Below are positions 57,844-64,000 of a stretch of DNA of 64,000 nucleotides, piece after piece. Each line of letters begins with the position of its first letter. Position 1 is the first letter of the stretch. The stretch covers positions 62,001 to 126,000 of the forward strand of contig QFXC01000011.1 of the NCBI GenBank assembly GCA_003349885.1. Direction: 5' to 3'. Made by a program: the position numbers and the translations under genes. The stretch comes from an endosymbiont of Galathealinum brachiosum (GTDB lineage Bacteria; Pseudomonadota; Gammaproteobacteria; SZUA-229). The notes under the pieces are model-generated. The model was not told the DNA's origin, searched no databases, and was given only the letters and a program-made list of their open reading frames with translations.

Positions 57844-59031
57844 ATGACCTCTGTTCTTTTTAGATCCTTTTTATTACTCCTTCTTTTCAGTTTTTCATCA
57901 CTGTCTTTAGCAGCAGATAAACCATTATCAACTGCCAAAAAAAAAGTAAAACCTATAACCGATTATGAAAAAGGTATAACGGCTTACAAAAAAGATGATT
58001 TTGCGACAGCTTTAATGCTGTGGTTTCCGCTCGCTGAAAAAGGTAATCCAAAAGCTCAGTTCAGTGTTGGTAAGATGTACCTCGATCAGAAAGGACAAAG
58101 AAAAGACCCAAGCGAAGCTGCAGAATGGATTATTAAAGCCGCTAAACAGAACCACATAGAAGCACAAACACTCATTGGCCAGATGTACCTCAAAGGCGTT
58201 GGTGTTAAACGCAACTTTAATACATCAGCCAACTGGTTTTTAAAAGCTGCTCGCCAAAAAGACAAACAGGCTCAATACATACTGGCCAGGCTTTATTACT
58301 TTGGTGATGGTGTGCCTAAATCTGCCGGAAAAGCCGCATACTGGTATAAAAAAGCCGCTAAACAAGACCACACAGAAGCCCAGAACAAACTTGCTGAAAT
58401 GTACCTAAATGGAGATGGTGTTAAGAAAAAACCGAAACAGGCTAAAAAATGGTTTGAAAAAGCAGCTCTATCTGGAAACAGCAATGCACAAATAAATCTG
58501 GCAAAACTTTATCTGGATAGCGATATTGTTAAAAAAGATAAAAACAAAGCGCTTAACTGGTATAAAAAAGCCGCAAAACAGGGTAATTCAATTGCTCAAA
58601 ACCAGCTAGGCGAAATGCTCGAAAAAGGCGTTGGCACAAATAAAGATATTAAAAAAGCCATTAGCTGGTATAAAAAAGCAGCCAAACAGGACAACCCATC
58701 TGCTCATTACAATATGGGCAGAGCATATGTACAGGGCTACAGTGTGCCTCAGGACTTTAAAAAAGGCGTACAGCACTTTCACAAAGCAGCCGAGAAAGGG
58801 CACGGCAAGGCTCAAATGGATCTGGGTGTTGCATATTACACGGGAAGGGGTGTAGCACCCGATTCAGCCACCGCCTATGCCTGGTTTTATGTAGCGGCTG
58901 CTACCAATGTTAAAGATGCACGCAAAACAAAAAACAGCTTATATAAAAAACTAACCGCTGAAGATAAAAAAATAGCGGTTGGTTTAGCCACCGAATATAA
59001 ACGTAAATATTTTGTCCGACCTAAACGATGA
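57844..59031 (+). CDS. Sel1-repeat (SLR) protein, exported
   Basis: This 395-aa protein has a signal peptide (SFSSLSLAAD) and about eight Sel1-like repeats of 36 residues from roughly residue 55 to 360. Each carries the A..WY.KAA..G...AQ..L...Y..G.GV pattern (for example AYWYKKAAKQDHTEAQNKLA). It is rich in lysine and ends in a basic tail (KYFVRPKR). Sel1 proteins act as scaffolds for protein interactions, here probably in the periplasm. It is preceded by a 69-bp gap and followed by 155 bp without a gene. Confidence 0.92.
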   Translation: MTSVLFRSFLLLLLFSFSSLSLAADKPLSTAKKKVKPITDYEKGITAYKKDDFATALMLWFPLAEKGNPKAQFSVGKMYLDQKGQRKDPSEAAEWIIKAAKQNHIEAQTLIGQMYLKGVGVKRNFNTSANWFLKAARQKDKQAQYILARLYYFGDGVPKSAGKAAYWYKKAAKQDHTEAQNKLAEMYLNGDGVKKKPKQAKKWFEKAALSGNSNAQINLAKLYLDSDIVKKDKNKALNWYKKAAKQGNSIAQNQLGEMLEKGVGTNKDIKKAISWYKKAAKQDNPSAHYNMGRAYVQGYSVPQDFKKGVQHFHKAAEKGHGKAQMDLGVAYYTGRGVAPDSATAYAWFYVAAATNVKDARKTKNSLYKKLTAEDKKIAVGLATEYKRKYFVRPKR

Positions 59032-59100
59032 CTTGAGCACCATAAAATAAAAACTAATCATTAACAGATACCTCTACCTTTCATCGGTTTAGGACTTTTT

Positions 59101-59116
59101 TGTGAACATATTCACG
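59101..59116. promoter_or_regulatory. CRP-like palindrome upstream of slt
   Basis: TGTGAACATATTCACG fits the CRP consensus TGTGA-N6-TCACA with one mismatch (final A to G) and lies about 70 bases upstream of the transglycosylase start. No CRP gene is in the window, so this is a pattern match only. Confidence 0.3.
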
Positions 59117-59186
59117 CCAATTTTAAATAAACTAACTAAACTATTGATAACGCTTAATTTATCTCATCCTTAATGAAACAGGTTTA

Positions 59187-61307
59187 ATGCAAGAACAACG
59201 ACGACAAGCACCTGCTTTACTGTCCGTGATTCGTTCTAGTCTGTGGCTGCCTTTACTGGTGCTACCGGGCCTGTTTGCTACAAGTTATGCATCTGTAAAT
59301 ATTGACCTGCTTAACCTGACATCCAGTCAGACAGCCCAACAAAGCCTGGAGCTTGCTCATCAGCGCGAGCTATATCAACAAGCTCAAAATGCGTATAAAA
59401 AGCAACGTTACCATCAGTTTAGAAAATTGTCGGCTCAGTTAAATGACTACCCTCTACAGCCTTATCTTGAATATAAAGCATTGATGTTTAAACCATCAAA
59501 ACTAACTAACGCACAAATTCATCATTTTTTACAGGCAAACGAAGAAACTGTCATTGGCAACCGCTTTCGTAGCAAACTAATCAAACACTCCGCCAGATCA
59601 CACAACTGGAAAAGGCTGATAGATATTTACCAGCCAGGTTATGGCGTCAGCGCACAATGTCATTACTTTAATGCTCTGCTTCATACAAATCAGCAGGCTA
59701 TTGCTTACCCCAAAATTGAAAATCTCTGGCTTTCTTCCAGCTCACTCCCTAAAGCCTGTGATGCGGTTTTCGATAAATGGCAATCAGCTGGTAACAAAAC
59801 ACCCGAAATCATCTGGCAGCGCTTTAAACTGACTATGTCCGTTAACAATTACCGTCTTGCCCGTTTTCTGGTTAAATCTATGCCAGCCAAAGACGCAGCC
59901 ATAGCCCGAAAGTGGTTAAAAATTCATAAAAAACCACAACTGGTTACCAGCCCGGAAATGCTTAATATTCAACATCCGGATAAGTCAGCTATATTACAGC
60001 ACGGCATAAAGCGCCTAAGTTATAAAGATATTACTCTGGCAATGAATGTCTATCACCAGATCAAGCAGGCATCATTTACCAAACAGCAAAATGCAGAATT
60101 AACACGCCACTTTGGCTTACGTCTTGCTCGTGCACATATGCCCGACGCCAGTTTATGGCTAGCTCGTATTCCCGAAAGTTATGCTGACAAACAGGTAAAA
60201 GAATGGCGCATTCGCACCGCTATACGTCAGGGTGACTGGAATCTTGTTCTCAGTAGCATCGACAAACTTGAGCTTGATAAACAGGCAGATTATCGATGGC
60301 AGTACTGGTGGGCTTATGCCAATGAACAAATAGGTAATACAGATGATGCAACTGGTATCTATCAATATTTAGCGAATAAACGTAGCTATTATGGATTTCT
60401 TGCTGCCGACCATCTTAACAGACCCTATTCCTTCGAAGATACGCCTGTTGAACCTTCTGCAGAAGCGATGAATATAGTATTTCAGCAACCCGAAGCATTA
60501 CGGGCGCGTGAATTTTATTTTATGGGTGAGATTCTTCCAGCCAGACGAGAATGGCACAAGCTGATCAAGCACATTAATAATGAGCAAAGGCTTGCTGCAT
60601 CAAAAATTGCTCAGGCCTGGAACTGGCATGATAGAGCGATTATAACGATGGGCAAGACCCGGTATCGTGATGATATAGAGTTACGCTTCCCTCTCCATCT
60701 GGACAACAAAGTCTTAAACTGGTCAACCCAGCGACGTATCGACCCTGCATGGACTTATGCCATCATTCGACGTGAAAGCGCTTTTATGTCTGACGCTCGA
60801 TCCTCAGTGGGCGCTATGGGGTTAATGCAACTAATGCCCAATACGGCTCGACAGGTCGCAAGACAATTTAAAATACGTTATCGAGGAAAAAATAGCTTAC
60901 TAGCCAGTAACACGAATATAAGTCTTGGCACCGGTTACCTTGAACGCATGTTAAACAAACTGGATAGCCAACAGGTACTCGCAACGGCAGCATACAATGC
61001 CGGCCCCCATCGTGTTGAAAAATGGTTACCAGAGCGCCATACAATGGATGCTATTCGCTGGATCGAAACTATTCCATTTACGGAAACCCGTGAATATGTC
61101 AGTAATGTTCTGGCTTATATGGCTATTTATGAACATCGCATGGATAGACAGGTCACCCGTCTAAGCCATCGTATGCCGCCCGTTCCTGCCAGAAACCCAT
61201 CTACTCCTGTCATTCCTGCCACCGCGATTACAGACACCGCCAATACACCTGCCAAAACATTACCAACCGTTCAAACTCAGATTAAGTCAACAAACGGCCC
61301 AAGCTAA
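59187..61307 (+). CDS. slt: soluble lytic murein transglycosylase (Slt70 type)
   Basis: This 706-aa periplasmic enzyme has an N-terminal hydrophobic signal (LWLPLLVLPGLFATSYAS), a long helical U-shaped superhelix region (about 40-500, e.g. RWQYWWAYANEQIGN and YYGFLAADHLNRPY), and a C-terminal lysozyme-like domain (about 510-660). The catalytic Glu is in AIIRRESAFMSDARSSVGAMG, here seen as RRESAF, followed by GLMQLMPNTARQVA and ATAAYNAGPHRV. It cleaves peptidoglycan to 1,6-anhydro products. A Pro/Thr-rich tail of about 40 residues follows the catalytic domain, which is unusual for the family. Confidence 0.94.
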   Translation: MQEQRRQAPALLSVIRSSLWLPLLVLPGLFATSYASVNIDLLNLTSSQTAQQSLELAHQRELYQQAQNAYKKQRYHQFRKLSAQLNDYPLQPYLEYKALMFKPSKLTNAQIHHFLQANEETVIGNRFRSKLIKHSARSHNWKRLIDIYQPGYGVSAQCHYFNALLHTNQQAIAYPKIENLWLSSSSLPKACDAVFDKWQSAGNKTPEIIWQRFKLTMSVNNYRLARFLVKSMPAKDAAIARKWLKIHKKPQLVTSPEMLNIQHPDKSAILQHGIKRLSYKDITLAMNVYHQIKQASFTKQQNAELTRHFGLRLARAHMPDASLWLARIPESYADKQVKEWRIRTAIRQGDWNLVLSSIDKLELDKQADYRWQYWWAYANEQIGNTDDATGIYQYLANKRSYYGFLAADHLNRPYSFEDTPVEPSAEAMNIVFQQPEALRAREFYFMGEILPARREWHKLIKHINNEQRLAASKIAQAWNWHDRAIITMGKTRYRDDIELRFPLHLDNKVLNWSTQRRIDPAWTYAIIRRESAFMSDARSSVGAMGLMQLMPNTARQVARQFKIRYRGKNSLLASNTNISLGTGYLERMLNKLDSQQVLATAAYNAGPHRVEKWLPERHTMDAIRWIETIPFTETREYVSNVLAYMAIYEHRMDRQVTRLSHRMPPVPARNPSTPVIPATAITDTANTPAKTLPTVQTQIKSTNGPS

Positions 61308-61328
61308 ATCTTATTTTTCATATATAAA

Positions 61329-61506
61329 ACATAAAGATACTTGAATTACCTAAGAAACTAGTCTAAGTTTTAAGTCATGATTAACTCATTTTTTACCAAT
61401 ACCAGAATATAATTCCGCTTTATTTTCACCTTTCATCAATTAAATTCTTATTTTCATTTAAATAACATGAAGTTACTTGCATTACCTAATAAACTAGTCT
61501 AACTTT
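61329..61506. repeat. imperfect 42-bp direct repeat in an intergenic region
   Basis: Two copies, 61329-61370 and 61465-61506, match at 37 of 42 positions. The shared core is ATTACCTAA followed one base later by AAACTAGTCTAA. They lie in the 253-bp space between slt and a small gene, the second copy ending 55 bases before that gene's start. They may be duplicated promoter/operator sequences or part of a small repeat family. Nothing else is recognised in this space. Confidence 0.75.
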
Positions 61507-61560
61507 AGATTGTAAGTTACTGAACTTGCGTTCTCATTCGTGATTTTTGGAGAAATAAAA

Positions 61561-61749
61561 ATGAATAATAAAAAAACTATAAGCATTGGTGACCGCGTTC
61601 GCATTATAAGCACAGGCCAGGAAGTAACTGTTGATCAGGTAAGCGAATACGGATTTAGTGTCATTAAATTTAACTCAGGCGGCACTTATCGCTTCCTGAA
61701 CCATAAACTGGAAAAGCCTTCGGCCTCGAACATTACATATAATGCCTAG
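61561..61749 (+). CDS. small hypothetical protein
   Basis: From the ATG at 61561 this gives 62 aa, MNNKKTISIGDRVRIISTGQ. A GGAGA ribosome binding site lies about 9 bases upstream, favouring this start over one at 61540. The sequence suggests a small SH3-like beta-barrel (GDRVRIISTGQEVTVDQV, FNSGGTYRFLNHKLEK), the fold of many small RNA- or protein-binding modules; this is a pattern impression only. It lies downstream of the duplicated 42-bp element. Confidence 0.7.
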   Translation: MNNKKTISIGDRVRIISTGQEVTVDQVSEYGFSVIKFNSGGTYRFLNHKLEKPSASNITYNA

Positions 61750-61766
61750 AGCCAAATAGAGACTCT

Positions 61767-62138
61767 GTGAGTGACTCCATGGACGGGGCACTCAAGAATG
61801 GCAGGTTTGTGTCGATAAATAAGACAGGGAGAACAATATTAGTCACTATTATGTCGAATATTCCATTAATCAATCAAAATAGAATATCAGGCTCATCATT
61901 ACCTAGACGAACAAACAAAGTTATTGCCAGTAAGTCTACGAATGATAAAACACCTGCCATTAAACGTCGTCTTGAACGCCGTCAGAACCTTGATCGTCGA
62001 CAAAAAAAAATTAAAGTTCTCTTTGATAGACGACTACGGGGGATACATCGTCGAAAACTCCTGTCCAATAAACAGGAAACAGCAGACACTATCGGCTTAA
62101 GCGAAACCAAGGGTAAACATATTAATACAACGGCATAA
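61767..62138 (+). CDS. small basic hypothetical protein
   Basis: This ORF of 123 codons starts with GTG at 61767; ATG codons at 61779 and 61851 are alternatives and none has a strong ribosome binding site. The middle is extremely basic with repeated double Arg (IKRRLERRQNLDRRQKK, FDRRLRGIHRRK). Such RR-rich segments recall the leading arms of PilZ-type or ribosome-associated proteins, but no domain is identified. It is 17 bp after the previous small gene and 19 bp before the next, so the three may form an operon. Confidence 0.5.
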   Translation: MSDSMDGALKNGRFVSINKTGRTILVTIMSNIPLINQNRISGSSLPRRTNKVIASKSTNDKTPAIKRRLERRQNLDRRQKKIKVLFDRRLRGIHRRKLLSNKQETADTIGLSETKGKHINTTA

Positions 62139-62157
62139 TTCAGGTTTATAATTAGAT

Positions 62158-62433
62158 ATGACTAAATCAATTTCATTACTTGTAAAAGTGGCTATATTCG
62201 CTGCGATAACAATCATCGGCATTATTTATGTTTTCAATCGGCCTGCGGTAGAAAGCATAAGCTCCTATGAAAAACAGGAAATGGTAAAACCCAATAAAGG
62301 CAAATCTATTATTGATGATTTCTTCTCATCTAAAGAAACGAAACGTAGAAATGCCGAAGAAAATGACGATGTTTCACTTACAGGTAACGCCGGGCGTTAT
62401 GATGAGGTTCGTATAGGTAAAAGCACTCAGTAA
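62158..62433 (+). CDS. small single-pass membrane protein
   Basis: This 91-aa protein has one N-terminal membrane helix (about 7-26, LLVKVAIFAAITIIGIIYVF) and a charged tail (KGKSIIDDFFSSKETKRRN). It is not recognised. It is the last of three closely spaced small genes and is convergent with prkB, 13 bp away. An inner-membrane protein with a periplasmic C-terminal tail is likely, or the helix could be a signal anchor. Confidence 0.6.
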   Translation: MTKSISLLVKVAIFAAITIIGIIYVFNRPAVESISSYEKQEMVKPNKGKSIIDDFFSSKETKRRNAEENDDVSLTGNAGRYDEVRIGKSTQ

Positions 62434-62446
62434 TAGAGCAATATTG

Positions 62447-63376
62447 CTATTTATTAGAATTAATTAAAGCCTCTATTAATGGTGCACAAATAATATCCAG
62501 CGCATGCTGCATCTGCCCGCCTGGAATCACCAGACTTCTCCTTCTAGATAAAAATGAACCATCAATACGATTCAGGTAGTTATCAACATCGTATTTAGAC
62601 GGGTCTTTGAAGCTAACCACCACGATACTTTCTTTTTCTGTCGGCACAGGCTGTAAGTCAAACGGATTGGACGTATCCACTACTGGCATACGTTGAAAAT
62701 TGATATCTGCAATAGAAAATTGCGGCACAATAAAGTGAATATAATCCTGAAGCTGTTCCAGAATATTCACCGTCACCTGTTCTGCAGATTGATTATGATT
62801 TCTCCGATCATGGTTTATACGTTGAATCCACTCAAGATTAATGGCCGGTGCCACTCCTATTAACAGGTCAACATATTGTGCCGCGTTCACGCCATTTGTA
62901 TTTGCACTACGTCGATCTCTTATGACCGCATCGGTATTCTCTGACTTTCGTCTTGTCCAGGTTTCTGCAACCACACCACCATGCATACCTTCATAAAAGA
63001 GACAATCAGCGTCTGCCGGGCTTTGCTGCCATTCAGTAAATTCACCTACGGATGCATTATAAAGATGCTGATTTTCTTCTGTTACTTTAAAACGCATATC
63101 ACAACGCCCGGTTTTTGAGTAACGACTAAAACAATCCTGCAGTTTAGAAAAATCGTTTAAATCAGGGCCATAACAACTGATATGCCTCCCATCTGCGAGT
63201 GAGCGGGATATATGTTTTTCACTTTCAACATCGTTATAACGTAAAAAACCGTCACCCTGAATAAAAGCAGCATTAATTTTCTGTCTGAAAAATATTTCTT
63301 TAAAAGCCTGTTGAACGACCGTTGTTCCAGCACCACTGGCGCCGGTAACAGCAATAATCGGATATTGCTCTGACAT
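62447..63376 (-). CDS. prkB: phosphoribulokinase family protein (PrkB type)
   Basis: This 309-aa protein starts MSEQYPIIAVTGASGAGTTV (P-loop GASGAGTT). The family motifs RHISCYGPDLNDFSKL, LFYEGMHGGVV, APAINLEWIQRI, DINFQRMPVVDTSNPF and VIPGG follow. Phosphoribulokinase makes ribulose 1,5-bisphosphate from ribulose 5-phosphate and ATP for RuBisCO. Homologues in non-autotrophs (such as E. coli PrkB) mean the pathway is not proven. It is slightly long because of an Arg/Asn-rich insertion after GGVVAETW (about residues 139-163) that looks internally duplicated. GGGGA precedes the start. It lies downstream of the PilZ and microprotein genes. Confidence 0.88.
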   Translation of the reverse strand: MSEQYPIIAVTGASGAGTTVVQQAFKEIFFRQKINAAFIQGDGFLRYNDVESEKHISRSLADGRHISCYGPDLNDFSKLQDCFSRYSKTGRCDMRFKVTEENQHLYNASVGEFTEWQQSPADADCLFYEGMHGGVVAETWTRRKSENTDAVIRDRRSANTNGVNAAQYVDLLIGVAPAINLEWIQRINHDRRNHNQSAEQVTVNILEQLQDYIHFIVPQFSIADINFQRMPVVDTSNPFDLQPVPTEKESIVVVSFKDPSKYDVDNYLNRIDGSFLSRRRSLVIPGGQMQHALDIICAPLIEALINSNK

Positions 63377-63459
63377 ACTCTGTTTCCCCTAACCCGAATA
63401 TTTTATATTTCGTGAGAGTAGCATAATATACCTGGATCCCTGTAAGCTGAAAGCATTCT

Positions 63460-63561
63460 TTAATTGCCCCATAGAGCAAAATAAATAATAAACAAAATCA
63501 GTGCGACAATCAAAAATTGCGGACTGCCAATAGTTTTACAAAATTGGCACGATTTTGCCAT
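63460..63561 (-). CDS. 33-aa membrane microprotein coupled to PilZ
   Basis: A short ORF begins at an ATG whose A is the last base of the PilZ stop codon (TAATG at 63559-63563), ideal for translational coupling. It encodes MAKSCQFCKTIG, then a single membrane helix (FLIVALILFIIYFALW), ending GN. A CxxC (Cys5-Cys8) precedes the helix. With 33 codons and this start-stop junction it looks genuine. It lies between the PilZ gene and prkB on the same strand, 83 bp before the prkB start. Function unknown; it could tether or signal for the PilZ protein, which is inference. Confidence 0.6.
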   Translation of the reverse strand: MAKSCQFCKTIGSPQFLIVALILFIIYFALWGN

Positions 63562-63929
63562 TAGTTACTCTTAAAGGCGACCTGCCAACCATCCAGGTCT
63601 GTTACAGTGTCTGAACGCTCACGTAAAACAACCCCAATTTGAAAATACCCCCCAACGTCCATTTCTTTACACCAGCGGACATTACCAGTGAGAAAATATT
63701 TCTTTTTAGTCTCTTTCAAAGTAACCCATACATCTAGAACACTATCTATTTTAATTTGCTGGTTTAATTCAATGCGCAAGCCTGTTGCCGACACATCAAT
63801 AGTTGAACCACATAATGTTTTTCCCAGTAACCCGGGGTTTTCTGAAGAGAAAACAATTTTCATATCAAGCGCTTCTTTTAACTCGAAACGCAATGCATCT
63901 CTACGCTCTTGCATACTTTGGTTTTCCAT
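63561..63929 (-). CDS. PilZ domain protein, copy 2
   Basis: This 122-aa PilZ domain has the RxxxR motif in QERRDALRFELK and the DxSxxG motif in TIDVSATGLRIEL, so it should bind c-di-GMP. The rest matches the paralogue at 52530 (VLDVWVTLKETKKKYFLTG, GGYFQIGVVLRE). It has no other domain. Its stop overlaps the start of the 33-aa membrane microprotein, and prkB follows. The remaining 71 bp to the window edge contain no feature I can support. Confidence 0.88.
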   Translation of the reverse strand: MENQSMQERRDALRFELKEALDMKIVFSSENPGLLGKTLCGSTIDVSATGLRIELNQQIKIDSVLDVWVTLKETKKKYFLTGNVRWCKEMDVGGYFQIGVVLRERSDTVTDLDGWQVAFKSN

Positions 63930-64000
63930 ACAACAACCTCTGATGAATTCCTGGAGCCTAAATATGACCCTTTAGATTAAAGACCTCATCCTGTTTATAC

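Noticed and set aside
59102..59173. 23-codon GTG ORF with an AGGA ribosome binding site upstream of slt
   Set aside because: Very short, no recognisable features, AT-rich composition, and no junction like that of the PilZ microprotein; chance is likely.

Overview
The window looks like a chromosomal segment of a low-G+C (roughly 40% by eye) gammaproteobacterium. Pointers to that group are the divergent yicC-rph pair, the cmoA/cmoB pair, an AsmA-family gene, DUF2333, a FadL-type porin, a DjlA-like co-chaperone, an Slt-type transglycosylase and a complete sucA-sucB-lpd-sucC-sucD operon. A phosphoribulokinase-family gene near the right edge hints at Calvin-cycle autotrophy, but RuBisCO is not in view and close relatives of this enzyme occur in non-autotrophs. 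I found no phage, insertion sequence, CRISPR array, rRNA or tRNA.

Layout. 1-3.5 kb: AsmA N-terminus, DUF2333 protein, molybdopterin genes moaC/moaD/moaE. 3.6-8.8 kb: an FKBP-type lipoprotein, then a six-gene signalling operon made of a duplicated pair (small DUF2892-like membrane protein plus histidine kinase) and two stand-alone receivers; the first kinase has lost its phosphoacceptor histidine. 8.8-11.8 kb: yicC, an rph gene broken by one in-frame TGA, rdgB, a REP-like palindrome and a small HExxH protein. 11.8-17 kb: lipid uptake and activation (GDSL lipoprotein, FadL porin, YciA-type thioesterase, acyl-CoA synthetase). 17-19.4 kb: tRNA wobble-uridine modification (cmoA, cmoB) with a membrane-anchored thioredoxin. 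19.6-24.7 kb: a second signalling operon with a receiver, a YfiR-like periplasmic protein, a CHASE8-like histidine kinase and a REC-PAS-GGDEF-EAL protein. 24.8-25.9 kb: a GNAT acetyltransferase and a 2OG-Fe(II) oxygenase-like protein. 26.1-33.8 kb: 2-oxoglutarate dehydrogenase and succinyl-CoA synthetase.

33.8-36.2 kb: a degenerate and probably frameshifted Nudix gene, a cNMP-GGDEF diguanylate cyclase, an ADP-ribose-type Nudix hydrolase and a small protein. 36.3-41.9 kb: a TonB-dependent receptor, small unknown proteins and a SulP-STAS-cNMP transporter. 41.9-46.3 kb: an unknown three-gene cluster containing a pseudo-receiver, an alpha/alpha-toroid-like membrane-anchored protein, and a TetR regulator divergent from an unknown gene. 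46.5-50.4 kb: a TatT-associated TRAP transporter. 50.5-54.1 kb: DjlA-like protein, unknowns, PilZ, aspartic protease, Nudix. 54.2-61.3 kb: an orphan dihydrolipoamide dehydrogenase-like enzyme, a FecR protein facing a beta-barrel/thioredoxin pair, a Sel1-repeat protein and Slt. 61.3-64 kb: three small ORFs behind a repeated intergenic element, then (minus strand) PilZ, a newly noticed 33-codon membrane microprotein, and prkB.

The main themes are c-di-GMP and phosphorelay signalling (two GGDEF proteins, one with EAL; two PilZ proteins; three kinase-like proteins; a YfiR-type sensor) and redox/envelope functions. Features that stand out are the duplicated membrane-protein/kinase operon with a pseudokinase, the YfiR/CHASE8 histidine-kinase arrangement, the rph nonsense codon, the decaying Nudix gene and the PilZ-coupled microprotein.
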